Assembly: GCA_017560255.1 (NCBI GenBank)
Contig: JAFYOI010000058.1
Coordinates: 1-64,000 of the forward strand
Length of the DNA: 64,000 nt
Direction: 5' to 3'
Origin: Clostridia bacterium
Lineage (GTDB): Bacteria > Bacillota > Clostridia > Oscillospirales > Acutalibacteraceae
Made by a program: the position numbers and the translations under genes. Positions 33,969 through 41,692 of the stretch are shown piece after piece (position 1 is the stretch's first letter; each line of letters starts with the position of its first letter). The notes under the pieces are model-generated. The model was not told the DNA's origin. It made no database searches and saw nothing but the letters and a program-made list of their open reading frames with translations.

Positions 33969-35177
33969 ATGTTGACTTTGGACAAAGTTTTTAACGCACA
34001 GGTTGTTTTGAAAGACATTATAAGAAAGACCGCAATCGTAAGATCTTACGGTATTGCGCCAAATTGTAAACTCTTCCTCAAACCCGAAAATTTGCAGACT
34101 ACGGGTTCTTTTAAAGTCAGAGGCGCGGGTTACAAAATGGCGATGCTGTCGGATGAAGAAAAGAAAAAAGGTGTAATCGCCTGCTCGGCGGGAAATCACG
34201 CGCAGGGTGTTGCCCTTGCCGCTCTCAAATGCGGGATAAAATCCCTTATTTGTTTGCCTGACAACGCTCCGATTTCAAAAATTGAGGCAACAAAAAACTT
34301 CGGTGCAGAAGTTTGCCTTGTTGAAGGATGCTACGACGACGCATACAGAAAAGCATTAGAACTCAAAGAAAGCAAGGGATACACGTTCATTCACCCCTTT
34401 GACGACGAAAATGTAATTGCAGGGCAAGGAACAGTCGCACTTGAAATTATGAATGAACTTGATGACATTGATGCAATCATTGTTCCCGTAGGTGGTGGCG
34501 GCCTTATCTCGGGCATCGCTTACACCGTAAAACAAATCCGCCCGTCAATCAAGGTTTACGGTGTTCAGGTTGCAGGTGCCCCAAGTATGTTCAACTCAAT
34601 CAAAAGCGATAAAATAGAGTGTTTAAACGGTGTGCAAACGGTTGCGGACGGCATAGCGGTAAAACAACCGGGAGAAAACACATTCAATCTTGTCAAAAAA
34701 TACGTTGACGACATCGCTCTTGTAACAGACGACGAAATCTCCTCTGCAGTGCTTGCGCTGATAGAGAAGCAGAAGATGATAGCCGAGGGCGCGGGTGCGG
34801 CAGCGGTTGCGGCGGCAATGTTCGAAAAATTCCCTGTCAAAGACAAAAACGTTGTTTGCATTGTATCGGGCGGCAACATCGATGTTACAAGTCTTTCCAG
34901 AATAATCGAGCGAGGTCTTATGAAATCGGGGCGCTCCGCTCGTCTTCTCGTTGAACTCATAGACAAACCGGGGCAACTTACAAACATCTCAAGTGTTATT
35001 TCCTCTTGTGGTGGCAACGTGACGGGTGTTCATTATGAGCGTGGAAACACTTCAAACATCAACAGTTGTCATCTGCGCATTGAAATGGAAACAAGGGACT
35101 ATGCCCATGTTCAATTAATAACTGAATCCCTCAGAAAAGAAGGATTTAAAATTTTAGATCAAGGAGAGATTTTATAA
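33969..35177 (+). CDS. ilvA: Threonine dehydratase with C-terminal ACT domain
   Basis: A 402-residue PLP enzyme that deaminates threonine to 2-oxobutyrate, the first step to isoleucine. TGSFKVRGAG (about residue 45) holds the PLP lysine, SAGNHAQGVA binds the cofactor phosphate side, and GGGGLISG is the Gly loop. The last ~75 residues are an ACT domain (LVELIDKPGQLTNIS). This is the shorter catabolic-like (TdcB/IlvA single ACT) type. AAGGAG precedes the ATG and the T-box controls it. ridA follows with a TAATG overlap, so they are cotranslated. Confidence 0.95.
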   Translation: MLTLDKVFNAQVVLKDIIRKTAIVRSYGIAPNCKLFLKPENLQTTGSFKVRGAGYKMAMLSDEEKKKGVIACSAGNHAQGVALAALKCGIKSLICLPDNAPISKIEATKNFGAEVCLVEGCYDDAYRKALELKESKGYTFIHPFDDENVIAGQGTVALEIMNELDDIDAIIVPVGGGGLISGIAYTVKQIRPSIKVYGVQVAGAPSMFNSIKSDKIECLNGVQTVADGIAVKQPGENTFNLVKKYVDDIALVTDDEISSAVLALIEKQKMIAEGAGAAAVAAAMFEKFPVKDKNVVCIVSGGNIDVTSLSRIIERGLMKSGRSARLLVELIDKPGQLTNISSVISSCGGNVTGVHYERGNTSNINSCHLRIEMETRDYAHVQLITESLRKEGFKILDQGEIL

Positions 35178-35551
35178 TGAGCAACACAGTATATACCAAA
35201 AATGCCCCCGATGCAATCGGCCCATATTCACAGGGAATGGTTGTCGGAAACCTGGTTTTTACATCGGGACAAATTCCGCTTGACCCTTTCACATCACAAA
35301 TTGTAGGAGAAACGATAACAGAGCAGACAGAACAGGTTTGTAAAAACCTTGACGCTGTACTTACGGCAGCAGGAAGCAGCCTTGAAAAAGCGATTAAAAC
35401 AACCTGCTTTCTTCAGGATATGAACGACTTTGCTGCATTCAACGAGGTTTACGCAAAGTATTTTGTAAACAAACCTGCGCGTTCCTGTGTTGCAGTCAAA
35501 ACACTGCCAAAAAACGTATTGGTTGAAGTTGAGGTAATTGCAGAAAAATAG
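35177..35551 (+). CDS. ridA: RidA family 2-iminobutanoate/2-iminopropanoate deaminase
   Basis: A 124-residue YjgF/UK114 protein. Motifs are AIGPYSQGMVVGN (12-24), FTSGQIPLDP and PARSCVAVKTLP, in which Arg is the conserved active-site residue, and the end VEVEVIAEK. RidA hydrolyses the enamine/imine that threonine dehydratase releases, so it detoxifies the product of its neighbour. Start ATG overlaps the ilvA stop by one base. A terminator follows at once. Confidence 0.95.
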   Translation: MSNTVYTKNAPDAIGPYSQGMVVGNLVFTSGQIPLDPFTSQIVGETITEQTEQVCKNLDAVLTAAGSSLEKAIKTTCFLQDMNDFAAFNEVYAKYFVNKPARSCVAVKTLPKNVLVEVEVIAEK

Positions 35552-35554
35552 TAT

Positions 35555-35585
35555 AAAAAAAGCAACACTACCGTTGCTTTTTTTA
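35555..35585. terminator. Bidirectional terminator between ridA and metallophosphoesterase gene
   Basis: AAAAAAGCAAC-actacc-GTTGCTTTTTT, a perfect stem with A/T runs on both sides, between convergent genes. Confidence 0.9.
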
Positions 35586-35591
35586 TTTTAT

Positions 35592-36710
35592 TTAATTTGG
35601 TAATATATCAATTATCACATATTCTGCCGGTGCAGCATTCTTAACAGGATAGTTCCATCCCGCAAAACCGGACGTTACAACCGCCTGAGTATCAGAGTCA
35701 ATCTGATACAATCCATATACACCATCATTAATACCAAACACCTTCATAATAATGTTAATTGGAAACAATTGTCCTCCATGAGTATGCCCCGACAGAAGCA
35801 AGTCCGTCCCCTCTTTACCATTTTCCGCGTACTGATTGGGTTGATGATCCAAGGTGAGCACAAAAGAATTTTTATCAACGTCCAAAAGCAATTCATTGAG
35901 AGGTAGTCTATCGCGTGTCATAGCATCTTCTCTACCTATCATAACAAAATCATCGGCAATTCTAACCACGCTATCTCTTAAGATTGTTATGCCGCAGTTT
36001 TTTATTACGTTTATCAATTCGTCGCTTGTGTACTCGCTTGTGAGCATATTCATCGGCCTGTCGTGATTGCCGTAAACATAGTACACTCCATATTTTGTCC
36101 TAACGTTTGAAAAAGCGGTGAAAACTTCTTCCATTTGTTCGGTTGAAGTTGAATTATCCACTATATCACCACATAAAGCCAAAACATCCACGTCACGCGC
36201 GCTTATTTGCTCACACTTTTCAACAAGTTCGTCATAAGTAAGGGAAACACCGAAATGCACGTCAGCAACGAGAGCAACGCGATAGCCTTGAGAGCGAATA
36301 CTCTTATCAGTATACACCGTGTAATTTGTTTCAACGATATTATGCAAGTTTACATTTGCAGTAATTATAATCAAAATAGTTAACAAGATCGGTAACACAC
36401 CACTGCCATAAATCTTCTTCCACATATCAAAGCCATCATATCTGTGGCGAAAAATCTTCTTGATGATAAAATTAAAAAATTGAATAATTAGCCCGATTAT
36501 AACAACGTGCAAAATTACAACTGACGCAACATTCATAATGTAAGCGGATAGCAGCGCAAACACAACGGCAAGCGCAACAACCACAACCTTGACCCATTTG
36601 TTTTTCACGTCAACGCCGAAAGTTGACAACATTCTTTTGAAAAAGAAGAACAGACAGAACCCTATAGCAACCACGATAAGCGCTAATAATACCCCTAAAA
36701 TTATTAACAT
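35592..36710 (-). CDS. Membrane-anchored metallophosphoesterase
   Basis: About 372 residues. The N-terminal ~125 residues hold about four helices and the rest is a calcineurin-like phosphoesterase domain of the YaeI/YkuE type. The metal motifs are all seen: LVADVHFG (DxH), LCGDIVD (GDxxD), YGNHDR (GNHD) and SGHTHGGQL (GHTHGGQ). Relatives include UDP-2,3-diacylglucosamine hydrolase-like and lipid phosphoesterases. The substrate is not known. ATG at 36710 has AGGTG five bases upstream; an earlier start at 36740 has none. Confidence 0.9.
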   Translation of the reverse strand: MLIILGVLLALIVVAIGFCLFFFFKRMLSTFGVDVKNKWVKVVVVALAVVFALLSAYIMNVASVVILHVVIIGLIIQFFNFIIKKIFRHRYDGFDMWKKIYGSGVLPILLTILIIITANVNLHNIVETNYTVYTDKSIRSQGYRVALVADVHFGVSLTYDELVEKCEQISARDVDVLALCGDIVDNSTSTEQMEEVFTAFSNVRTKYGVYYVYGNHDRPMNMLTSEYTSDELINVIKNCGITILRDSVVRIADDFVMIGREDAMTRDRLPLNELLLDVDKNSFVLTLDHQPNQYAENGKEGTDLLLSGHTHGGQLFPINIIMKVFGINDGVYGLYQIDSDTQAVVTSGFAGWNYPVKNAAPAEYVIIDILPN

Positions 36711-36829
36711 CGACACACCTCTAAACAATTTTTTATACAAAACGATTATAGATTATTTACACTTTTAAGTCAACAAATCTTATAGTACACTCAACATCAA
36801 AATACAGCAAAAAAATTTTAAATTTCGGC

Positions 36830-36858
36830 TTGACTACTGCATATATATGTGCTAAAAT
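36830..36858 (+). promoter_or_regulatory. Promoter of the cation/proton antiporter gene
   Basis: TTGACT (36830-36835) and TAAAAT (36853-36858), 17 bases apart. Confidence 0.75.
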
Positions 36859-36859
36859 G

Positions 36860-36912
36860 GCAACCGCCCAATAAGGACTGCCTTGTTTGCAAGAAACAAG
36901 GCAGTTCTTGTG
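36860..36912 (+). promoter_or_regulatory. Structured leader of the antiporter gene
   Basis: Right after the promoter, GGCAACCGCCCAATAA leads into a 16-bp stem (36873-36888 with 36894-36909; one G-U pair, loop GCAAG). The hairpin is not followed by a T run, so it is not a usual terminator. About 40 bases lie between it and the ribosome site. Structured leaders of antiporter genes include ion- and ligand-sensing RNAs (for example the nhaA motifs); I cannot assign a class by eye. Confidence 0.55.
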
Positions 36913-36948
36913 ACGTTTATAAACATTTCCGAAAGAAGGCGCATTTCA

Positions 36949-38244
36949 GTGTCACACACAGCAAGTATTTTATTAAGTCTTGCAATCGCATTGCTTGCAG
37001 GTTTGCTCCTGTCAAGACTTGCTAAAAAGGTCGGTTTACCTGCAGTTACCGCTTATCTTATCTCCGGCGTTTTAATCGGTCCATTTGTCCTCGGTGCCCT
37101 CGGTATTCCCGGAATCGGCATTACGCACGAGCAGATTGAAGGATTCGGTATAATATCCGATTTAGCACTCGGATTTATCGCTTTTTCAATGGGTAACGAG
37201 TTCAGACTCGCCCAACTAAAAAAAATCGGTAAGCAAGCAACCGTTGTAGGCATATTCCAGGCAATCCTTACAACAATTGTTGTTGATATAGTATTAATTG
37301 CATTACATTTCATTATGCCCGACAAATTCCCACTCTCAGCGGCAATCATCCTCGGCTCTGTTGCAACGGCAACCGCTCCGGCCGCAACTCTTATGGTCGT
37401 TAAACAGTACAAGGCAAAAGGCCCTGTAACGGATATACTTCTCCCTGTAGTTGCTATTGACGACGCTGCCGGCCTTGTAGTATTCGCAATTTCCTTTGGT
37501 GTTGCAAAATCTATCAGCACGGGTTCTGTGGATATACTTTCAGTAGTCCTTGAGCCGATTCTTGAGGTTGTACTCTCGCTCGCACTCGGCTTTGTAATGG
37601 GTCTTCTCTTTACTCTTTGTGAAAAATATTTTCATTCACGTTCAAAGCGTATGGCGGTTTCCGTTACTTTCGTAATGATGACAGTTGCTCTCTCCTGCTT
37701 TAAATTCCATATTGGCTCAGTACATATCGGATTTTCCTCTCTGCTTTCCTGCATGATGCTCGGCACCGTATTCTGCAACGTCTGTGACGTTTCCGAAGAA
37801 CTTATGGACAGAGCGGACAGGTGGACAACACCGGTACTTATCCTTTTCTTCGTTATAAGTGGTGCTGAATTGGAACTTTCAATTTTTGCAGATCTGGCTG
37901 TCGTTCTCATCGGTATTGTATACATTATCTTCCGTTCAATTGGCAAATACTTTGGTGCAGGTATCAGCGCAAAAGCAACAAAGTGTGAACCAAACGTTGT
38001 AAAATACCTTGGTATTACACTTTTGCCGCAAGCGGGTGTTGCACTCGGTATGGCTATCAAAGCAAGTGAATTGGGTCCCGATGGTGTCATTGTCCGCAAC
38101 ATAACGTTATTTGCCGTTCTCATTTATGAAATTATCGGACCGTTCCTGACAAAAATCGCACTTACCAAAGCAGGCGACATCAAGACGGAAGGCAAAACAA
38201 ACGCAAGAGATGAACATCTCGCAAAAAAACAACAAGAAGCATAA
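36949..38244 (+). CDS. Cation:proton antiporter (CPA2/Kef-type)
   Basis: About 431 residues from the GTG at 36949, which has AGAAGGCG about eight bases upstream and places the first helix at the N-terminus; an upstream frame to 36883 overlaps the leader hairpin and is unlikely. About 12-13 helices. Family features are LSRLAKKVGLPAVTAYLISGVLIGP at the start, a PVVAIDDAAGLVVFA segment with the paired Asp of proton antiporters, and GITLLPQAGVALGMA. No TrkA (RCK) domain is attached. It exchanges H+ for Na+, K+ or another ion; which one is not known. Confidence 0.9.
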   Translation: MSHTASILLSLAIALLAGLLLSRLAKKVGLPAVTAYLISGVLIGPFVLGALGIPGIGITHEQIEGFGIISDLALGFIAFSMGNEFRLAQLKKIGKQATVVGIFQAILTTIVVDIVLIALHFIMPDKFPLSAAIILGSVATATAPAATLMVVKQYKAKGPVTDILLPVVAIDDAAGLVVFAISFGVAKSISTGSVDILSVVLEPILEVVLSLALGFVMGLLFTLCEKYFHSRSKRMAVSVTFVMMTVALSCFKFHIGSVHIGFSSLLSCMMLGTVFCNVCDVSEELMDRADRWTTPVLILFFVISGAELELSIFADLAVVLIGIVYIIFRSIGKYFGAGISAKATKCEPNVVKYLGITLLPQAGVALGMAIKASELGPDGVIVRNITLFAVLIYEIIGPFLTKIALTKAGDIKTEGKTNARDEHLAKKQQEA

Positions 38245-38254
38245 ATCCAACATA

Positions 38255-38292
38255 AAAATCCCCGAACCTGTTCACAAGGATCGGGGATTTTT
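38255..38292. terminator. Bidirectional terminator between antiporter and lipoprotein genes
   Basis: Perfect 10-bp stem AAATCCCCGA/TCGGGGATTT with a 15-base loop, T-rich on both sides, between convergent genes. Confidence 0.88.
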
Positions 38293-38293
38293 C

Positions 38294-38650
38294 TTATTTA
38301 ACTCTTGTATAAACAACCTTTGTGCCATCAACATTCTGAATGGTCAGAGTGTCGCCATCAAGTGTATAGGGAGTTTTCACGTTTTCACCGACCATATTGG
38401 TTTTCAGCACAATGCCGTCCGCATCCGCCTCCCAGTAAAGATTTGTCGCTATGCTCTTTTGTGTCTGTGTACCCTTATTATCGGCCTTGAGTTCCAACAC
38501 GATATCTGAATTGGCTCTGTTCCACGTGCCGATAAGAGCCTGCTCATAACTTGACACAGTTGTTGTAGTTGTATCTGTATCATTGTTGCCGCAAGCACAA
38601 AACGTTACGAACATCACAGCAACAAGTAACAAACAAACGATTTTTTTCAT
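38294..38650 (-). CDS. Lipoprotein with Thr-rich linker and lipocalin-like domain
   Basis: A 118-residue lipoprotein (FCAC lipobox, Cys20; TDTTTTTVSS linker). The rest begins ALIGTWNR and has alternating strands ending YTLDGDTLTIQNVDGTKVVYTRVK, which looks like a small lipocalin-like or DUF5640-like beta domain found in Clostridia. Role unknown. It is the last gene of the dgt operon, 12 bases after the gamma carbonic anhydrase gene, with AGGAGTG ahead of the ATG. Confidence 0.75.
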   Translation of the reverse strand: MKKIVCLLLVAVMFVTFCACGNNDTDTTTTTVSSYEQALIGTWNRANSDIVLELKADNKGTQTQKSIATNLYWEADADGIVLKTNMVGENVKTPYTLDGDTLTIQNVDGTKVVYTRVK

Positions 38651-38662
38651 TTTTAAACACTC

Positions 38663-39178
38663 CTATCTGATATTCTTTTTATGTTCTTTGGAAATTTCGG
38701 AATAATGGTCCGCATTAACCTGAATGCTTTCAACTCCCGACTCCGAGAGAGTCTTTACTACCTTTGCGGGAACACCGACAACGAGGGAATTTTCCGGAAT
38801 AATGCAATTTTCTTTGACAAGTGCACCTGCGGCAACAATGGAATTTTTGCCTACACGCGCGCCATTGAGCACTGTTGCGTGCATACCTATCATAACGTTA
38901 TCTTCAACTATCGCGCCATGTACGATTGCATTATGCCCTACCGTAACATTTTTACCAATGCGGCACTCATAACCCGGGCTACAATGTACCGTTGCATTAT
39001 CCTGAATATTACTATTATCATCAACAAAAATCTGTGCCATATCCGCGCGCAATACAGCGCCGTACCAGATTGAACAATCCTTACCGAGGACTACGTCTCC
39101 GACCATTGTTGCATTTTCGGCAACAAAACAAGAATCGTCAAACTGCGGTTTCTTTCCTTTATACTCCTTAATCAACAT
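38663..39178 (-). CDS. Gamma carbonic anhydrase family protein (left-handed beta helix)
   Basis: A 171-residue hexapeptide-repeat protein of the YrdA/gamma-CA family. Motifs are GDVVLGKDCSIWYGAVLRAD, NIQDNATVHC, VGHNAIVHGAIVEDNVMIGM and VVGVPAKVVK. The three His of the metal site (in VHC, GHN and VHG) are present, so zinc or iron binding is likely. The usual catalytic Glu pair of Cam is not obvious, as in most bacterial homologs, so enzymatic activity is uncertain. GAGGTG precedes the ATG. It follows xth by nine bases. Confidence 0.92.
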   Translation of the reverse strand: MLIKEYKGKKPQFDDSCFVAENATMVGDVVLGKDCSIWYGAVLRADMAQIFVDDNSNIQDNATVHCSPGYECRIGKNVTVGHNAIVHGAIVEDNVMIGMHATVLNGARVGKNSIVAAGALVKENCIIPENSLVVGVPAKVVKTLSESGVESIQVNADHYSEISKEHKKNIR

Positions 39179-39187
39179 AAAATCACC

Positions 39188-39940
39188 TCATATCTCTATC
39201 GTCAAGCCGACGGGACAATGGTCGCTTCCCATAATCTCGGGATAAATCTCCGCCTCAACGATATTATTTTCAATAGATTTTGAAACGACAAAGTAGTCAA
39301 TACGCCAACCGACGTTCTTTGCGCGGGCATTGAACATATATGACCACCACGAATAAGCATCAGTTTTATCGGGATACAAATACCGGAAAGTATCAGTAAA
39401 CCCCGCCTCCAGAAGTTCGGTAAACTTACCACGTTCCTCATAAGAAAATCCCGCATTTCCGATATTTGACTTTGGATTTTTAAGGTCTATTTCATTATGT
39501 GCAACGTTCAGATCACCGCAATAAATAACGGGCTTGTCCTTTGAAAGTGTTGTGAGATAATCGCGCATCGCATCCTCAAACTGCATGCGGTAATCAATCC
39601 TCGCAAGTTCCCTCTGCGCATTGGGCACGTAGCAGTTTACCATAAAGAATTTATCAAATTCAAGTGTAATCACTCTGCCCTCATCGTTGTGAGTATCGTT
39701 TATTCCGTACTTTACGGAAAGCGGTGTTAATTTTGTAAAAATAGCAGTACCCGAATACCCTTTTTTTATTGCACTGTTGAAATACACGTTATAACCCTCG
39801 GGACTGAAATTCGCCTGGTCGGGCTGCATTTTTGTTTCCTGAATGCAGAATATATCCGCATTGATATCATTGAAAAAGTCTTCAAATCCTTTTTGTAAAC
39901 AGGCGCGAAAGCCGTTTACGTTCCAAGAAATAAGTTTCAT
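39188..39940 (-). CDS. xth: Exodeoxyribonuclease III
   Basis: A 250-residue AP endonuclease/3'-5' exonuclease for base-excision repair. Motifs are MKLISWNVNGFRA at the start, IFCIQETKMQ (catalytic Glu), YCGDLNVAHNEIDLKNP (Asn/Asp) and the end MGSDHCPVGLTI (DH). ATG at 39940 has GGGGAGA just upstream and gives the standard N-terminus; the longer frame to 39976 overlaps DUF523 and lacks an SD. It is cotranscribed with DUF523 and dgt. Confidence 0.95.
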   Translation of the reverse strand: MKLISWNVNGFRACLQKGFEDFFNDINADIFCIQETKMQPDQANFSPEGYNVYFNSAIKKGYSGTAIFTKLTPLSVKYGINDTHNDEGRVITLEFDKFFMVNCYVPNAQRELARIDYRMQFEDAMRDYLTTLSKDKPVIYCGDLNVAHNEIDLKNPKSNIGNAGFSYEERGKFTELLEAGFTDTFRYLYPDKTDAYSWWSYMFNARAKNVGWRIDYFVVSKSIENNIVEAEIYPEIMGSDHCPVGLTIEI

Positions 39941-39950
39941 AATTCTCCCC

Positions 39951-40376
39951 TTACAGTTCAGAAATTTCGTTTTCATTTATAACTTTTATTCCGTTTTCGG
40001 TGAGAAGTTTAGCAGTAACTCCCATACCATCAATCAAACGATGAGAAAATGTGCCATCGTATATTTTTGAATTGCCGCATGATGGACTGTTCGCCTTTAA
40101 GATTGCAAATTCACACGAAAACATTTTTGCAAGACGTAGAGTTTCCCGTGCACCCTTTAAATACTGCGCCGTCACGTCATCCGAGTTATCACAAACCACT
40201 CGGTCTCCAACGATTTCGGCAGGATTCCTCGGAGTTTTAAGTCCACCCATTATTTCGGGGCATACGGGAATCAAGTTATATTTACCGATAAGATTTTCTA
40301 TCCCGTCATACTTTTTACTGATACCGTCATAGCGGCAACCGACGCCAAGCAGACAAGCACTTATCAATACGTTCAT
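39951..40376 (-). CDS. DUF523 protein (YbbK-like)
   Basis: A 141-residue protein of the DUF523 family (COG1683): MNVLISACLLGVGCRYDG, LIPVCPEIMGGLKTPR and LKANSPSCG are the landmarks, with several invariant Cys. ATG at 40376 is chosen because the longer frame to 40394 would include the GGAGG site. Function is not established. It lies between dgt and xth. Confidence 0.9.
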   Translation of the reverse strand: MNVLISACLLGVGCRYDGISKKYDGIENLIGKYNLIPVCPEIMGGLKTPRNPAEIVGDRVVCDNSDDVTAQYLKGARETLRLAKMFSCEFAILKANSPSCGNSKIYDGTFSHRLIDGMGVTAKLLTENGIKVINENEISEL

Positions 40377-40390
40377 ACTACCTCCGAAAA

Positions 40391-41593
40391 TCATTTACTA
40401 AAATATCCCCTATACTTTATTCCATGTTTACAGTTCGGGAAAGTGTGTTCAAACAAATCAACAAAATAATCGTCGGTCATACTCGCTATGAAATCAACGA
40501 CAATCTGATTCGGGTCGTTTTCCTCATACGGAATTTCGCGCTCATAGTGCGACTCGTTTATGAAATTTATATGATGTCTGTATATAATGGAATCATTTTT
40601 TCTTTCCTTTACGTCTTTAAGAAGTGCGGCATAAAGTTTTTCCATCATCGGTCTGATGCACTCATCAATTTCTCTGAGTATATTCTCGTTAAAATATATA
40701 TGGTCAAAATTATTCTTTTTGGAATCTGCAAGCGCCTCATAGTATTCACTGTCGAGTTTTATGAAATTCTGTCCGTAACTGTTTTCGATAATATTAACGA
40801 CAAGATTATTGATGATTTCAGAATTGGTTATGCCGATTTTATCATCTTCAAAATTATCGTGTGTCTTGAAAAGTTTTGCCTTAATTGCGTCCTGTCTGTC
40901 CTTGCCGAGATATGCAATCATATCACACACTCGCACAAGGCAGCCCTCAAGAGTGGACGGCATCAACTTCTTGTTATGGTCAATATCAACATAGCAATTC
41001 TCCATCTCGCAATCAAGTTCACTGAAACTTTTCATCGGGCGCGGAGAGTAGTTTTCAAGTTCAAACTCACCATTGTGAGTTAGAATACCGTTTAGCGTCT
41101 GTAAAGTTATGTTATAAGGAAACATCTTATCAAGCACTCTTACGGAGTGGACGTTGTGGCTGAAATATCTGCCCGTTTCGGCATGGTAAATTTTGCTTAA
41201 AATACGCTCACCCGCGTGGCCGAACGGGGTATGCCCGATATCGTGCCCAAGGGCAATCGCCTCTATCAGATCAAGATTGAGATTTAAAACTTTACCGATA
41301 CTTCTCGCAATTCTGGAAACCAATTGAACGTGGAGTGCGCGTCGGGTTATATCGTCGTTTTTAAGGAAAGAAAACACCTGTGTTTTATCGGCATATCGGT
41401 TATAATACGCACTGTGCAGTATCTTGTCAACGTCACGCACGTATGACGGGCGCCAGATTGTCGCTCTGTCTTTTGGCAAATCAGCACGTCGTACCGCATC
41501 GCTGTCCTTTGCAGCAAAATTCGGCAAAGTGTTGTTTTCTCTATCGTATCTTATTCTTTCAATAAGTTCTGCGCTCAAAGAATCGTATTTCAT
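40391..41593 (-). CDS. dgt: Deoxyguanosinetriphosphate triphosphohydrolase-like (HD-domain dNTPase)
   Basis: An HD hydrolase of about 400 residues that splits dNTPs to deoxynucleoside and tripolyphosphate. The HD motif is ALGHDIGHTPFGHAGE (about residue 110), preceded by LVSRIARSIGKVLNLNLDLIEA, and VRVCDMIAYLGKD holds the later Asp. It is first in an operon with DUF523, xth, gamma-CA and a lipoprotein. AAGGAGATGA lies ahead of two ATGs; the one at 41593 is the better spaced because that at 41608 overlaps the SD. The start is therefore moderately certain. Confidence 0.88.
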   Translation of the reverse strand: MKYDSLSAELIERIRYDRENNTLPNFAAKDSDAVRRADLPKDRATIWRPSYVRDVDKILHSAYYNRYADKTQVFSFLKNDDITRRALHVQLVSRIARSIGKVLNLNLDLIEAIALGHDIGHTPFGHAGERILSKIYHAETGRYFSHNVHSVRVLDKMFPYNITLQTLNGILTHNGEFELENYSPRPMKSFSELDCEMENCYVDIDHNKKLMPSTLEGCLVRVCDMIAYLGKDRQDAIKAKLFKTHDNFEDDKIGITNSEIINNLVVNIIENSYGQNFIKLDSEYYEALADSKKNNFDHIYFNENILREIDECIRPMMEKLYAALLKDVKERKNDSIIYRHHINFINESHYEREIPYEENDPNQIVVDFIASMTDDYFVDLFEHTFPNCKHGIKYRGYFSK

Positions 41594-41630
41594 TTTCGTA
41601 AATCTCATCTCCTTTTGAGTGTTTCGTATT

Positions 41631-41659
41631 ATTATATCATAAAGCGCACAAAAAAACAA
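41631..41659 (-). promoter_or_regulatory. Promoter of the dgt operon
   Basis: On the minus strand TTGTTT (41659-41654) and TATAAT (41636-41631), 17 bases apart. It starts directly after the terminator of the preceding unit. Confidence 0.6.
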
Positions 41660-41686
41660 CAGGGATCGGCTTTCAACCGAACCCTG
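41660..41686 (-). terminator. Terminator of the sigma-factor operon
   Basis: Stem CAGGG-TCGG/CCGA-CCCTG with an internal mismatch and a seven-base loop, then T-rich DNA on the minus strand. Confidence 0.8.
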
Positions 41687-41692
41687 TATTTT

